A DNA stretch of 64,000 nucleotides from Persicaria tinctoria (GCA_037127255.1 JBANSL010000013.1:4280188-4344187); one strand, 5' to 3'; shown: positions 1 through 11,300, counted from the first letter of the stretch. The notes: generated by a model not told the origin, from the sequence alone. Made by a program: numbers and translations.

Positions 1-1414
1 TCTGACCATCATCAGGGGCCTGAAAGAAGCATTTAGACTTTGTGAACTTCACATCAACACCTGTGTGGTCAATCAGTTTCCCTACTGATAGCAAATTGGC
101 TTTAAATTCAGGAACATAGAACACATCTTGCAACTTAAGACCTGACATCAGTTCAATATCCCCTACTTCTTCGACCTTCTTAATGGTACCATCAGGCAGA
201 CAAATACTCATAGGTCTATTAAACTTGCGTCTAGACATTAAGAACTTATCATTAAAGATCATATGATCTGAAGCTCCTGAGTCAATTATCCAAGACAAAT
301 CATAATCCTTGCTACTCCTAAAGGAATTCATAGCAGATATTATACCTGCACTGTTGGTGGATGCTAAATGAGCCTTCCCTTTCATAGCCTTCAAGACCTG
401 CTGATATATGTCATTTGCCATGACCAAATCAATCTCAGATCCCTGATCTGCAAACACATCAAAATCTAGAGGAGACTCAAACATCCCTGATACAGCTGCT
501 GCAGTTTTCATGGCCTTCTTTCCTTTGGGATCCTTAAACCAATTAGGATACCCCATGATTTTGAAGCAATCATCCACTGTATGACCTTGCATTCCACAGT
601 GACTGCATAGCTTGTCTGCATTGTCTTTCTTAGGATGTTTCTTGGAGCTAGATGATTTATTCACAGAGAAAGCATTGTTGTCATGTGAACATGTGGATTT
701 GCTCTCTCCACCTGCAGTTTCAACTTGATACACTAGAGAATATGCCTTGTTGTCTGTTGGCATTTTCTCCATAGCAAGAATCCGATTCCTGACACTATCA
801 TATGTGTCATTCAATCCCATGAGGAATTGAAGCAACTTATTCTTGTTTTCAATTTCAGCCAATTTCTTGACCATATCACAAGTACAATTCCCGATTTCAC
901 CAGATGTGCATTTTGTAATTCCTTCCAAGCTCAAAATTTCGTTCCACAATTTCCCAAAGTAATCTCTAACAGACATCGTTCCCTGTTCAAGATTGCTCAA
1001 ACTTTTCTTTAGCTGATACTCAAGCGGGCCATTCGTCTGAGCATATCTCTCCATCATTTCATCCCAAAGCTCATTTGCCGAATCTGTGTACATGAATCCC
1101 TCTGAGATCTCAACAGTCATGGACTTTAATATCCAACATCGAACCATATAATCGCATCTTTTCCACCTTGGAAGATCCTCCGGCGTCACATTTTCTTCCA
1201 GAGAGCTTCCATCGATGAATGCGACTTTGAATTTGGCTCCTAATGCCATTTTTACCCCTCTGCTCCAACTCACAAAGTTGGATCCATTGAATGAATTAGC
1301 GACGAGCTTCGCTCCAGGATGATCGTTGTTAGCCAGACCTAGCAGATCATTCATACTGTTGCTTACGACGCCATTTCTTGTTTCTCCAGGAATCGGATCT
1401 CTGACTTCTTTCAT
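1..1414 (-). CDS. Copia gag-protease polyprotein, 3'-truncated by the window edge
   Basis: This frame encodes the capsid-like protein and start of the protease that package and process Copia RNA. I chose the ATG at 1412-1414 because it is the first in-frame methionine after the primer-binding site and starts a stop-free frame that runs off the window. The N-terminal half is the plant Copia gag type (UBN2/DUF4219-like), with an early FNGSNFVSW motif. A CCHC zinc knuckle follows at about C270, C273, H278 and C283. The aspartic protease signature DSGASDH begins at about residue 378, with the catalytic Asp-Ser-Gly intact. Reverse transcriptase and integrase would lie beyond the edge. No frameshift or stop is visible, so the copy may be fairly young. 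Confidence 0.88.
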   Translation of the reverse strand, partial: MKEVRDPIPGETRNGVVSNSMNDLLGLANNDHPGAKLVANSFNGSNFVSWSRGVKMALGAKFKVAFIDGSSLEENVTPEDLPRWKRCDYMVRCWILKSMTVEISEGFMYTDSANELWDEMMERYAQTNGPLEYQLKKSLSNLEQGTMSVRDYFGKLWNEILSLEGITKCTSGEIGNCTCDMVKKLAEIENKNKLLQFLMGLNDTYDSVRNRILAMEKMPTDNKAYSLVYQVETAGGESKSTCSHDNNAFSVNKSSSSKKHPKKDNADKLCSHCGMQGHTVDDCFKIMGYPNWFKDPKGKKAMKTAAAVSGMFESPLDFDVFADQGSEIDLVMANDIYQQVLKAMKGKAHLASTNSAGIISAMNSFRSSKDYDLSWIIDSGASDHMIFNDKFLMSRRKFNRPMSICLPDGTIKKVEEVGDIELMSGLKLQDVFYVPEFKANLLSVGKLIDHTGVDVKFTKSKCFFQAPDDGQ

Positions 1415-1475
1415 TGCTACCAAGCTTTGCTGTTCCTCTTCGATTACTGATGCGCCAAGGATCTCTCTCCCGTGT

Positions 1476-1487
1476 GCTCTGATACCA
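1476..1487 (-). other. tRNA primer-binding site of the Copia element
   Basis: The minus strand reads TGGTATCAGAGC, complementary to the 3' end of initiator methionine tRNA. It abuts the LTR end and lies about 60 bases before the gag start. Confidence 0.85.
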
Positions 1488-1734
1488 TGAAAAACACTTG
1501 AACGATTGCTCGAAGTGTCTAGGAGGAAACTTCCATTGATGAGTTACAGAAGAACAAAGAAGGAAGAAGAGGTTGTTGTAACAGAATTTTGATTATGCCA
1601 ACTTGTTCTTACAATTGCTGGTAATCGGGTATTTATACACACTCAAAACATTTACCAAAATACCCTCATACACTCCCTATACCAAGATAGTTAAGACTTA
1701 CGAGGGCGTTGTATTCCAGAGGTTCGACTAAACA
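1488..1734 (-). repeat. 5' LTR of the Copia element
   Basis: In element orientation it starts TGTTTAG and ends TTTTCA, directly before the primer-binding site. A TATAAATA box lies around 1630. The outer limit is inferred from the TG...CA rule, because the partner LTR is outside the window. Confidence 0.65.
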
Positions 1735-1956
1735 ATGTAACTACTGTTGTGATGTATTTCCTCGGGTTCGTACTATATATATAATCTTAAAATTGAAAAT
1801 TCTAAAAAGCTAGTAAGTTTACTAAATGGAGTTATAATATAGTTTGGTTGAACATGGAAAAGGAGAATTACAATTTTTGGAAAGTTATTTTTGTTAAAAA
1901 AATAATCAGTTGTGCACTTTGTATAGACCGTAGATTAATAATTAATAATACATATG

Positions 1957-2858
1957 GGAGCGGCAAGAGAGACACCCAAAAAAAACCCTAGGATAAAACC
2001 CTATTGCCACTAGTAGACAAAAGTAAAAATCTGTCAAGATAACTAAAAAATCATGCAAAATGAGTCCAAATTCCGGCACAAAAATGGAGTCAAAGAAGGA
2101 TGCAGACCTTGAAGTCGGCGAAGTAACCACATTGAGAATTTTAACACCAAAGCCACAAGCAAATCTCATAAATGGATAAAATTGAGGGAAGATTTAATTA
2201 CATCTCTTTTCTACTGCTGCTTGACTTACCACCCCTTAGGTTGATTCGTGTTTTTTCCTGATTTGGGATAATGGAATCTATCTTAGCTTCGTGATACTTT
2301 ACTTGCATTTGAATCTGAGATGGACTTTAATTAAGTTATGTTTCTATGAGCACGATCATGATTTATTTACTTGTTAAGTTTTAGATGGAATATGATTCAT
2401 TTATCGTGAACCTTAGAGGACAACGACGGTGTTGAAGCAACAAGGCTTGTTGCATGTTTTAGCCTATGAGCACAATTTCTCATAACTTAAAGTCCATCTT
2501 AGATTCAAATGCAGGTAAAGGATCTTGAAAATAGATTTTATAGATAGAATCTCAAATCAGGGAAAAAAAACAAGAAAAGAGCTCTAGCCCTCGAAGAGCT
2601 AAATCATCCCTCGATTTTGGTCATTTATGAGATTTTCTTGTGTCTTAAGTGCTCAAATTCGGTCGATTTTCTGCTTCAATGTGGTTACTTCATCGACTCT
2701 AAGGTCTGCCTGTATCTTTCTTTGACTTCATTCTTGTGTTGGAATTGGGACTCGTTTTGCAATATTTTTTAGTTATCTAATTGGCGGATTTTTTCTTTTA
2801 TCTACTAGTGGCAACGGAGGGTTTGACATAAGGTTTTTTTTTTGTCTCTCTCTCTTCT
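1957..2858. repeat. Large imperfect fold-back (inverted repeat, about 390-bp arms)
   Basis: The left arm (about 1957-2350) is the inverted, diverged copy of the right arm (about 2467-2858), with roughly 115 bp between. Matching blocks in the same order include ATTCAAATGCA, CCATTTATGAGATT, CAATGTGGTTACTTC and CTACTAGTGGCAA. No clear terminal motif or target duplication fixes its class; it could be a fold-back MITE or an inverted duplication. The 75-codon ORF on its minus strand shows no protein likeness. Confidence 0.75.
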
Positions 2859-3456
2859 CAATGAAGGTATTTTTTATTTTTTTAAATTCCTTTTATTTTC
2901 AACGTACCAAAATGTTAACAAATTAGATGGGGGCATTTGGAGATAAAATGAAAACCTCAAGGATATTTGACGAAATATGTCAAACTTTCATACACCATGC
3001 AACTTAACCTTAATAGCGGCATTTGGCGAAAATTCTGAAAGATTAACAATTTTAACCCTTTGGCCAACAGGCATGTGATCTTCTAGAGGATGATGTCAGC
3101 TATTCAGCAATTCCTGGTTTAGTCATCTTCAATTCTGTTTGTAGCATTTGTTTCCGAGAATCTGATGACTTCAAAACTTATCATAGATAACTAACCATTA
3201 CCGATCAATTGCATTTTATTTAGAATTATTCATTTACATTTTAAAAATCATATGTAGTAAAATATTAGTAATTTTTAAATGATTAATCTTTTAAAATTTT
3301 ACACTTATGAAATTATAAAAAAAATTATATGGTGTTTATTGTCTTTTAAAAAAAATCTATAAATGTATAAGAAACGACATTTAAAAATAAATGGACAAAA
3401 AGTATATTTTAAAATCGATGTGGGGGAAGTGCGGGTAAAGTATAACCAATCACGAG

Positions 3457-3497
3457 TTTTTTTTTTTGGTAAACAAGCCGAGGGACGAGTCCCTCGC
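3457..3497 (-). mobile_element. Ultra-short LINE-type insertion (41 bp) with 14-bp target-site duplication
   Basis: On the minus strand the insert is a perfect 8-bp-stem hairpin (CGAGGGAC..GTCCCTCG), a short linker ending TTTACC, and 11 A residues. It lies between copies of TAACCAATCAC(G/A)AG at 3443-3456 and 3498-3511 that differ at one base. Poly(A) plus a long target duplication is the mark of target-primed reverse transcription. The tail resembles the L1 tail at 42356-42415. Confidence 0.7.
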
Positions 3498-3504
3498 TAA
3501 CCAA

Positions 3505-3690
3505 TCACAAGTTGATATAGTGGTTGTGGGATCTCGATCATGTTAAGAGGGTAAGAGTTTGAATTCTTTTGAAAGTGTGAAGCCATTTTGAGTGAAATAA
3601 TCAATCAGAGATTCATACATTAACTAATCCACGTATATAGAAAGATTGAGGCCAATCGAACTAAATTAAGATAGGAAAAAAAATCCGTCT
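3505..3690 (+). repeat. Possible tRNA-derived SINE relic
   Basis: A-box-like TATAGTGG near 3516 and B-box-like AGTTTGAATTC near 3557 have a spacing usual for an RNA polymerase III promoter. Neither box is perfect and no clean end is visible, so this is tentative. Confidence 0.25.
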
Positions 3691-4090
3691 AGGGCCACCT
3701 ACAAAATTAATGTAGATGGCTCAAGTCCGCTCAACTAGACCTACTCGTTTTTGCCAAGTAGGTGGGATTCTTAGGGATTGTGATCATGGAACTGTGATGG
3801 ATTTTTCAGCAGCAGGTAGATAGTGGCTCCGCTATCCAAACCGAAGCGGTTGCATTTTGTGCAGGTACAAAACTGGGTTGGCAAAAAGGTTTACGCAGAG
3901 TAATAGTTGAAGGTGACTGTCTGGAAGTAATCAAGGCTATAAACGATGATGCAAGGCCTAGAGGGGAGACATGGTGGCAAATTGAGCTAAATCAAGAAGA
4001 TGCAATCGGAATTTGAGCACATAGAGTTCAAACATTTAATGTTTCCGTGGAGCTAATGGCATAACAGATTTCATAGTTAGATCTAATGAC
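3691..4090 (+). pseudogene. LINE RNase H domain fragment, decayed
   Basis: Translation in shifting frames gives the plant LINE-type RNase H (RVT_3) order: KINVDGS with the first catalytic Asp, then VEGDCLEVIKAIND around 3905-3950, then FRGANGITDF near 4040. Several stops and frameshifts interrupt it. Only the 3' end of an L1 ORF2 survives. It abuts the MULE fragment on the opposite strand near 4135. Confidence 0.65.
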
Positions 4091-4134
4091 ATTTGTAATA
4101 TGGATACACTCCCTTTAAATAGGGATACTCTCCC

Positions 4135-4909
4135 GCGCAGAATATCCCCCGGTTTTATCCCAATCACTGTATCACGGCGAACCTGCCGATGTTGATCTGG
4201 AGTTACTCTACCGGCATATGGATGTCCTAACATCACATTGTTTAGCTTGTGGTTATGCACACCGCATATAACCTTCATGGTCCAATTGTCAGCATCATTT
4301 TGACGACCCTCCAGCTCAAACAAGCATCCGATCTTCGTCGTTCTCCCTCGCCTACTCACTGCGGGAGGAAAATCCTTGTCGACATCTGGAATATCTCTAC
4401 CCCCTCCGTACTTATCACACACTAGACGAAAGGTACCCAATCCACTCATTTGGTTCTTCCATGACCGAGTGATCACAAGTACCATGTTCTTAATATTCCC
4501 TACATATCTAGCTCATGCCTTCATGTTTACTTGATCAGCCCAATAACCATCGACTGTAAACATCGAACCATATTCTGTACCCACATCTAGAGGTTGGTTT
4601 TGTTCCTGCATTATTGTCCCTTATGTACTAAGAACTTTTTCGCACATTATATGATGGTTTCGTTTTACAAAACTATGTTATTTTATGTTTCGATTCAAAC
4701 AACATATCCATTCAATATGATTCTATTCAAACATTCCGCTATAATATGATTCTATTCAAACATAATTATATAAAGGTTCCGCTATATATAAACGATCCGC
4801 TGTAACAATATTCACTTACCTCGAGATTCTTCACGAGCTCCTCCGGATCGCTATAGCTAAAAATGTCGAACGGTAAACCGCCTCCGCCATCTTCTTCCGG
4901 TAACGCCAT
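4135..4909 (-). pseudogene. MULE transposase N-terminal fragment, two exons, broken
   Basis: Exon 1 (4820-4909) encodes 30 residues ending SDPEELVKNLE with a GTAAGTG donor. Exon 2 starts at 4605 after a TGCAG acceptor. It resembles the MULE transposase at 22863-24782 in both exon structure and sequence: TEYGSMF, MVLVI.RSWKN, FRLVC, CGVHNH, LGH.YAGR.TP. The coding frame stops at a TGA (4513-4515) where the other copy has Trp. Similarity ends after the LRG codons near 4135, so the catalytic domain is missing. An ORF reading on to 4036 is a chimera with antisense LINE sequence. Confidence 0.75.
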
Positions 4910-6151
4910 TTCCTACATTTTACATTTGTTGGTTGGTGGTTTCATTAGAACACGTATTAATATACCTAACCGCTGCCTTTTGTATATACAACGTAACACA
5001 TATATTAACTAGTTAGTGTATGTATAACGAGGGACGGATCGAGGGGTGTATTGGGGTACGGTATATACTATTCAGGACAGATCGAGAGGTGAGCTGGAAC
5101 GGAACTAACTTGTCCTACTTTAAAAAAAATATGTAAAAAATTATTCATTTATTTATTAAATTAAAGGTTTTATTAATAAAAAATTATACATGTAAGAAAA
5201 ATTTAGCCTATTTAGTCTACCTGAATTTTAATTTCTGGTTCCGTCCATGTATGTCTTGTCCCGTACATAAGAATATATTAATAAAATATTTTAAAATTAT
5301 ATCTTGTATCTATGAAAATAATAAATATTACAAGAATTAAACTAGCTAATAACAGTCAAAGTGTACGAAAAATATAAAATAAAAATTAATCTAGATAAAA
5401 ATAATTCATTATAAGAAAAAAAATCATATAGATATAAATAAAATTCCACTTATCAAATATTTATCTTTTAATATTTTTGGTAAGTAGGACTGTGAAATGG
5501 TTTTGATTTCTATTTTTATCAATATTAACCAAAAAATATATAGAAAGGTTATGACTTATGATAACTTTCTATAAGTTATGAAAGCATATTATTTTAATAA
5601 ATTTTTGTGGAAAGAATTTTTTTTCTTACAATAAACAACAACCAAGGGTAAAGGGAAGAAGGGAATTTTTTTTCAAAATATTCACAAAAAAAGGTACAAG
5701 CCATATGGGGACTGTAACACCCAAACAACAAAAGAGTTCTTCTGGTCCCATTTGTAAGACCCCGAACCTACCAATATATCAATTTGTTCAATTTGCTGCT
5801 ATGACTTATCGCAACATAAATCAAGGTACAAGCCATATGGGGACTTTCCATTGTTCATGAGTGCAAGTGCAAGATTTAGATTCTGTAATATGGTAACTTC
5901 TTATTTATACATGTATGATAGTCACTGATCTCTTGTTTAATGTCCATAAATTAATATATCCTAATAGCTTTCTCATTTGGAGTATTTTGGAGTTTTTAGA
6001 GAATTATAAATATTTTTTTGGTAAAATATATAGTTTCTCCACATCATTCTTCAAAATAGAAAAGTACGTCATAGAAAAAATAGAGAATTATTCTTAAGTC
6101 TATAACTTTTTTCAAACGTAAATGATTTTTCAAATTTTCATAATAGGAAAG
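4910..6151. other. AT-rich intergenic stretch
   Basis: No gene recognised. A 22-base motif starting AAGGTACAAGCCATATGG occurs at about 5692 and again at about 5824. Confidence 0.5.
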
Positions 6152-6380
6152 TGTTGTGAACCTCGCCTTCCCGGTCTATAAAAGGACCTGAGGGGAACCT
6201 TGTATAGCATGATGAATGATAAGCCAAATTCTCTCTTCTCCTATCTCCTTCCTTTCCTCTGTAATCCCTTCTATACAACTCTACAACTCTACTTCCTCAT
6301 CTCCATTCCTTTCCTAATTTCCTTTCATTGTCGACAGATTGATTAGCCAATTTATTCGGTTACTCTGTTGTGATCCATAG
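6152..6380 (+). repeat. 5' LTR of the chromovirus
   Basis: It starts TGTTGTGAACC and matches 11077-11300 throughout. It has a TATAAAAGG box near 6178 and a CT-rich leader. The end may be anywhere from CCATAG (about 6380) to the primer-binding site. Confidence 0.85.
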
Positions 6381-6392
6381 GTAACAACAAGA

Positions 6393-6404
6393 TTGGTATC
6401 AGAG
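6393..6404 (+). other. Primer-binding site (initiator Met tRNA type)
   Basis: TTGGTATCAGAG follows the 5' LTR and precedes gag, matching the usual plant iMet primer site. Confidence 0.75.
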
Positions 6405-6441
6405 TTGTGCCACGATCGGGAGCTCAACTGAAGCTGCATCA

Positions 6442-7629
6442 ATGGTGGATGGAACCAAATCGAAGACACCAGAGGCGCAATTTCAAGAACTCAGAGATGA
6501 CACGCGTGCGTTCATGGCATCAACTGCAAAATTCATGGAGGATTCACAACGCAGGCAAATAGAACACGAGAAATAGCTGGAGGAATTCAAGAAAATGATA
6601 GAGCAACAACTGGAGCAGTTGATGGAGTACATCCGAAATCCTCCTCGGCGAGATCGAGTTACGGAGGATATGGATCCAGGAAACTGCCATTCCTTTGGAA
6701 ACAACAATTCTTTGATGGGATTAGGTCCGGCGAATCGAGAACTTCCAGGTGCAAGAAGATTCGTAGGAGCGCAAGGTGGATCGAGTAGCAACTCTGGGGG
6801 ATGGTCGTCGGATTACAGTAAGGGAATCAGGTTGCCAAAGCTTTATTTTCCCTCATTTGATGGCAAGAAACCGAGACATTGGATCAGAAAAAGCGAAAAA
6901 TGCTTCAATATTTTCGCAATTCCTGAGGAACAGAAGGTAGAAATCGATGCGATGTATCTTAATGACAAGGCAGATACATGGTTGCAAGGCTACGCGATGC
7001 AGAAGCCTCTGGTGAAATGGGCCGAGTTTTGCGATGATCTGTGTGTGCGCTTTGGGGATAGACGAGAATCGGAGATCGTTGCAGAGTTCAACAAATTGGT
7101 GCAATTGGATGATCTTGAAGCATATAACGAAGCTTTTGAGGATTTGCAAGCTAACATGTTGTCATTCAACAACCATCTTTCAGAATCTTATTTCGTTTCC
7201 ATCTACATTTGTGGCTTGAAAGAAGAGATTCGCTCATTGGTGTTGTTGGGAAGGTCGACGACCATGGCTGCAGTTATTGAGCAGGCACGTCTTCATTACA
7301 GGGCGGTTCAAGAACTCATTTAAGTGACCAAGGCGCCTTGGAAATCCAGTTCTAGGTAGTCAAATTCCTCACCAAATTCTAGTTTTACACCTCAAAGTTC
7401 TGGATGGTCCAAAGATGCAGGAGCTCGCAGTGATTCCAAGGCAGTAGCAAGTGATCCTAGATCATCAACATCTTCTTCAAGGTCGGAAGTGTCAACATGC
7501 CGATCTGGGGACCCCAAGAAAGGGTTATGCTACAAATGTGGGGACAAGTTTTTCTTTGGGCATAAGTGTAAAAACCTAATCCTTGTTCAGTTTGATTGCA
7601 CAAGAAGTGCAAGAACCTATGGAGAGTGA
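6442..7629 (+). pseudogene. Chromovirus gag with internal stops
   Basis: From the ATG at 6442 the frame encodes a charged N-terminus, then the retrotransposon capsid region (FDGKKPRHWIRKSEKCF around 6858-6908, DKADTWLQG near 6965), and a knuckle of the CYKCGDKFFFGHKC type around 7530-7570. In-frame stops lie at 6574-6576, 7321-7323 and 7357-7359. The reading frame shifts near 7580 into protease. The homologous gag motif FDGKKPRSWVRKCEKYF recurs in the fragment at 60602-61107. Confidence 0.88.
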
Positions 7630-10600
7630 AGATCATAAAGAAGAGGATTGGAACGATGAAATTGAAAGACAAGAGACTGAAGTCTATGTTCATACCTTGA
7701 CTAGTGGTGACTCGGATAGCACTATCAGAGTGAAAGGGATAGTCAAGGGTAGGGAGATTACTATCTTGATCGATAGTGTGGCTACTCACAATTTTTTGCA
7801 CACCAAGCTTGGATTGGAAACTGGGTTTCGTGTTGGCAAGACTGAGTTGATGCAATTCAACACCATTAATGGTACCATGTTCAGCAACAAGGTGTGTGAA
7901 AATTTTGTATGGGAAATGCAAGGATCCGGTTATGAGTACAGCATCAGGTTGTTGAAGATGGATGAGAGTGACATGATCTTGGGAACAGACTGGTTGGTAG
8001 GCTTCACTCCGGTACTTTTTTACTTTGTAAAAGTTCATATCTCATTCGAGAAGAATGGGAAGAAGGTGATCTTGAAAGGCATTAAAGAAGATAAGGAGCA
8101 GGGTGTGGCTTTTGTCAAAATGCTGACTGGGAGGCAGATTCAGAAGCTATATGCTAGACAAAAGGTGGATTGGGATGCAAGTGTCCTGCAGTGATAGAGG
8201 AGGTTTTGCAAGCCTTTGAGGATGTATTTCAGGAGCCCAGAGAGCTGCCCCCTGTGAGAAGTCATGAACATGCTATTGTATTGAAATATGGTGCTCAACC
8301 AGTTGCTTCTCATCCATACAGGTATCCTTATTTTCAAAAATCAGAAATTGAAAAACAAGTATCTCACATGCTGTTAAATGGGATTATTCGACCAAGCCAT
8401 AGTCCTTTTGCCTCGCCAACCTTGTTGGTTAAGAAAAAGGATGGCTCCTAGCGTTTTTGTATCGATTATAGAAAGTTGAATGAGATAACTGTGAAAGACA
8501 AGTTCCCTATACCTCATATTGATGTATTGCTTGATGAGTTGAGAGGTGCATCTGTGTTTTCTAAATTGGATTTAAGAGTCGTTTATCACCAAGTTAGAAT
8601 GGCGGAAAATGATGTGGCTAAGATTGGCTTTCGAACACATCATGGGCATTATGAATTTCGTGTTATGCCATTTGGGTTGACTAATGCCCCGGTTTCTTTT
8701 CAAGCACTTATGAATGATGTGTTTCAGCAAATGCTCAGAAAGTATGTTTTAGTTTTCTTTGATGACATACTTGTATACAAAACTGATATTCAACAACATG
8801 CGAGTCATTTGGAGAGTGTGTTGGCAACACTTAGGCAACACTCTTTGTATGCAAAGAGATCAACATGTGAATTTGCAAAATCTAGTGTGGAATACTTGGG
8901 ACATATTATTTCAAGCTTAGGAGTGGCAACTGATCCAAAAAAGGTTGAGGCTGTGTTGGGTTGGCATGTGCCACATAAATATTTGAAAGCTTTGAGAGGT
9001 TTTTTGGGGCTCACTAGATATTACAGAAGATTCATTAGAAACTATTGTGTGATTGCCAAGCCACTCACTGATCTTCTGAAGAAGAGCAGTTTTCAGTGGT
9101 CTAGCAGTGCTCAAGAGGCTTTCAACAAGCTCAAGGAAGTGATGACTTCCCCTCCAGTTTTGGCCATGCCTGGTTTCACTGTTCCCTTCATAGTTGAGAC
9201 TGAAGCTTGTGATTCAGGTGTTGGTGCAGTTTTGATGCAGGGTGGTAAACCAATTGCCTTCATCAGCCAGGCCTTGCAAGGGAGGCAATTGTTGTTAGTA
9301 GTTTATGAGAAAGAACTTTTGGCATTGTTATTGGCTGTGGAGAAGTGGCACCACTATCTGGAAGGACATAAGTTTGTCATCAAGACAGATCATCAGCCTT
9401 TGCAACATCTTCTTGATCAGAAATTTTCAACCCAGCTACAGAAAAAGGTTGTTCAAAAGCTTTTGGGGCTTAACTATGAGATTGCTTATAAGAAGGGAGC
9501 TGAAAATCGAGTAGTTGATGCCTTGTCATGTATCTATGAGCATGATCAATCCAAGTGTGCTGCGTTAACTGTTGTGCAGCCTACTTGGATCAAGGAGGTA
9601 ATTGCTAGCTATGAGAGGGATCATACTATCCAGGAATTGATCATGAAGACTTTATCAAACGATCTAGGGCATCTATCATTTACTGGTGGATTGTTAAGAT
9701 ACAAAAGGAGATTGTATATTAGGAAGGATGGCTCATTACAAGAGAAATTATTGAAAGCTTTTCATGAGGATCCTATGGCAGGGCACTCGGGCATTAATGG
9801 CACTTATAAGAGATTTAAACTGTTGTGCCACTGGTCGGGTATGAAGGGAGTTATCACTATACTTGTTAAGAGTTGTGATGTGTGTCAAAGGAGTAAGGCC
9901 GAAAGCATTGCATACCCGGGGCTCTTGCAACCTTTGCCTATTCCTTCACAAGCTTGGTCTTATATTAGCATGGATTTTATTGAAGGGTTGCCCAAGTCTC
10001 AGGGAAATGATATTATATTTGTAGTTGTGGATCAATTGACAAAGTATGCTCACTTTGTTTCTCTCACTCATCCATTCACCGCCGCTTCAGTAGCACTTCT
10101 GTTCATGAAAAATGTGTTCAAATTGCATGGGTTACTAAGTAGTATTGTGTCGGATAGAGATATGATTTTCTCGAGTCGATTCTGGCAACATTTATTCAAG
10201 GCATTGAACACAAGTTTAGACATAAACACTGCATACCACCCACGGTTTGATGGCTAAACTGAACGCGTGATTAGATGCCTTGAAACATACTTGAGATGTA
10301 TGACTGCTGACAATCCAAAGAAGTGGACTAAGTGGCTATTTCTGGCCAAGTGGTGGTACGGCACAAATTTTCATACAACTTTGAAGATGTCTCATTTCAA
10401 GGCACTGTACGGTTGCACTCCTGCACAACTGGGCATTCAAATTGGTTCAATTAGCCATTCGCATGTGGACAATTGGTTGAAGGAAAGGCAGAGTCTTTTG
10501 AAGCAATAAAGTTGCACTTGCAACAGGCTCAGAACCGAATGAAGGCCTTGGAGGATCGTCATCGTTCTGATAGGACACTGCAAGTGGGTGATCTAGTGTA

Positions 10601-11014
10601 TGTCAAGCTACAACCATACCGTCAATCTTCAACAGATCTAAGGAGGAATCTTAAACTCAGCTCCAAGTTTTATGGTCCTTACAGGATCCTTAGTAAAGTG
10701 GGGCAAGTCGCTTATCGAGTAGATCTTCCACCTTCCTCCAAAATTCACCCTGTGTTTCATGTGTCTCAACTAAAACCCAGGGTGAGCACTGATACAACTG
10801 TCAATGTGACGATGCTTGAGACTGGTGAGGATGGTGAAATTTTGGCACAACCGGAAGATATTTTGGACACCAGATTGCACTCTTTTCCCAACGAGGATCC
10901 AGCCAGGCAGTCACTGAATGCCTTGTCAAATGGAATAATCTCAGCCATGATGAAGCCACTTGGGAGCATGCTACTCACATTTTGTCTCAATTCCCTGATT
11001 TTCAGATTTCTTAA
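7583..11014 (+). pseudogene. Chromovirus pol: protease, RT, RNase H, integrase and chromodomain
   Basis: Protease lies near 7760-7810 and reads LIDSVATHNF, so the catalytic Asp-Ser-Gly has become Asp-Ser-Val. Its frame ends at 8192-8194. RT runs from about 8240 to 8950 with SKLDL, MPFGLTNAP and the catalytic FFDD motif; a stop at 8449-8451 sits where Trp is usual. RNase H follows (about 9160-9540). The integrase zinc-binding region (GHSG then CDVCQRSK) and core (DFIEGLP, SDRD) follow, with a stop at 10255-10257. The integrase C-terminus (GPYRIL, VFHVSQLKP) is in another frame. The chromodomain (CLVKW...EATWE, 10907-11014) is in a third, ending with TAA at 11012-11014. Confidence 0.92.
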
Positions 11015-11076
11015 GCCACCATGTGCTATTAGTGTTGTTTCAAGCCTTGAGTCAAGGCTTTGTAAGGGTGGGGTAA

Positions 11077-11300
11077 TGTTGTGAACCACACCTTCCGGGT
11101 CTATAAAAGGTCCCGAGGGGAACCTTGTATGGCATGATGAATGATAAGCCAAATTCTCTCTTCTCCTATATCCTTCCTTTCCTCTGTAATCCCTCCTCTA
11201 CAACTTTACTTCCTCATCTCCATTCCTTTCCTTTCCTATCATTGTCGACATATTGATTAGTTAAGCTAATCGGCTACTCTGTTGTGATCCATAGTTGTCA
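11077..11300 (+). repeat. 3' LTR of the chromovirus
   Basis: It begins TGTTGTGAACC just after a purine-rich AAGGGTGGGG tract, the likely second-strand primer, and parallels the 5' LTR. Similarity ends shortly after CCATAG at about 11294. Confidence 0.85.

Larger units (their letters stand above)
1..1734 (-). mobile_element. Ty1/Copia LTR retrotransposon, 5' part (continues past the window start)
   Basis: An LTR, an initiator-methionine primer-binding site and an open gag-protease frame follow in that order on the minus strand, the layout of a plant Copia element. The pol part and 3' LTR lie to the left of base 1. The frame has no stop over about 470 codons, so this copy decayed less than the other retroelements here. 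Confidence 0.88.
6152..11300 (+). mobile_element. Ty3/Gypsy chromovirus LTR retrotransposon, decayed
   Basis: Two related LTRs flank gag, protease, reverse transcriptase, RNase H, integrase and a C-terminal chromodomain, in chromovirus order. The element is about 5.1 kb. At least five in-frame stops and three frame changes show that it cannot make its own proteins. The LTRs differ by many substitutions and small indels, so the insertion is old. The 3' boundary and a target duplication could not be fixed. Confidence 0.93.
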
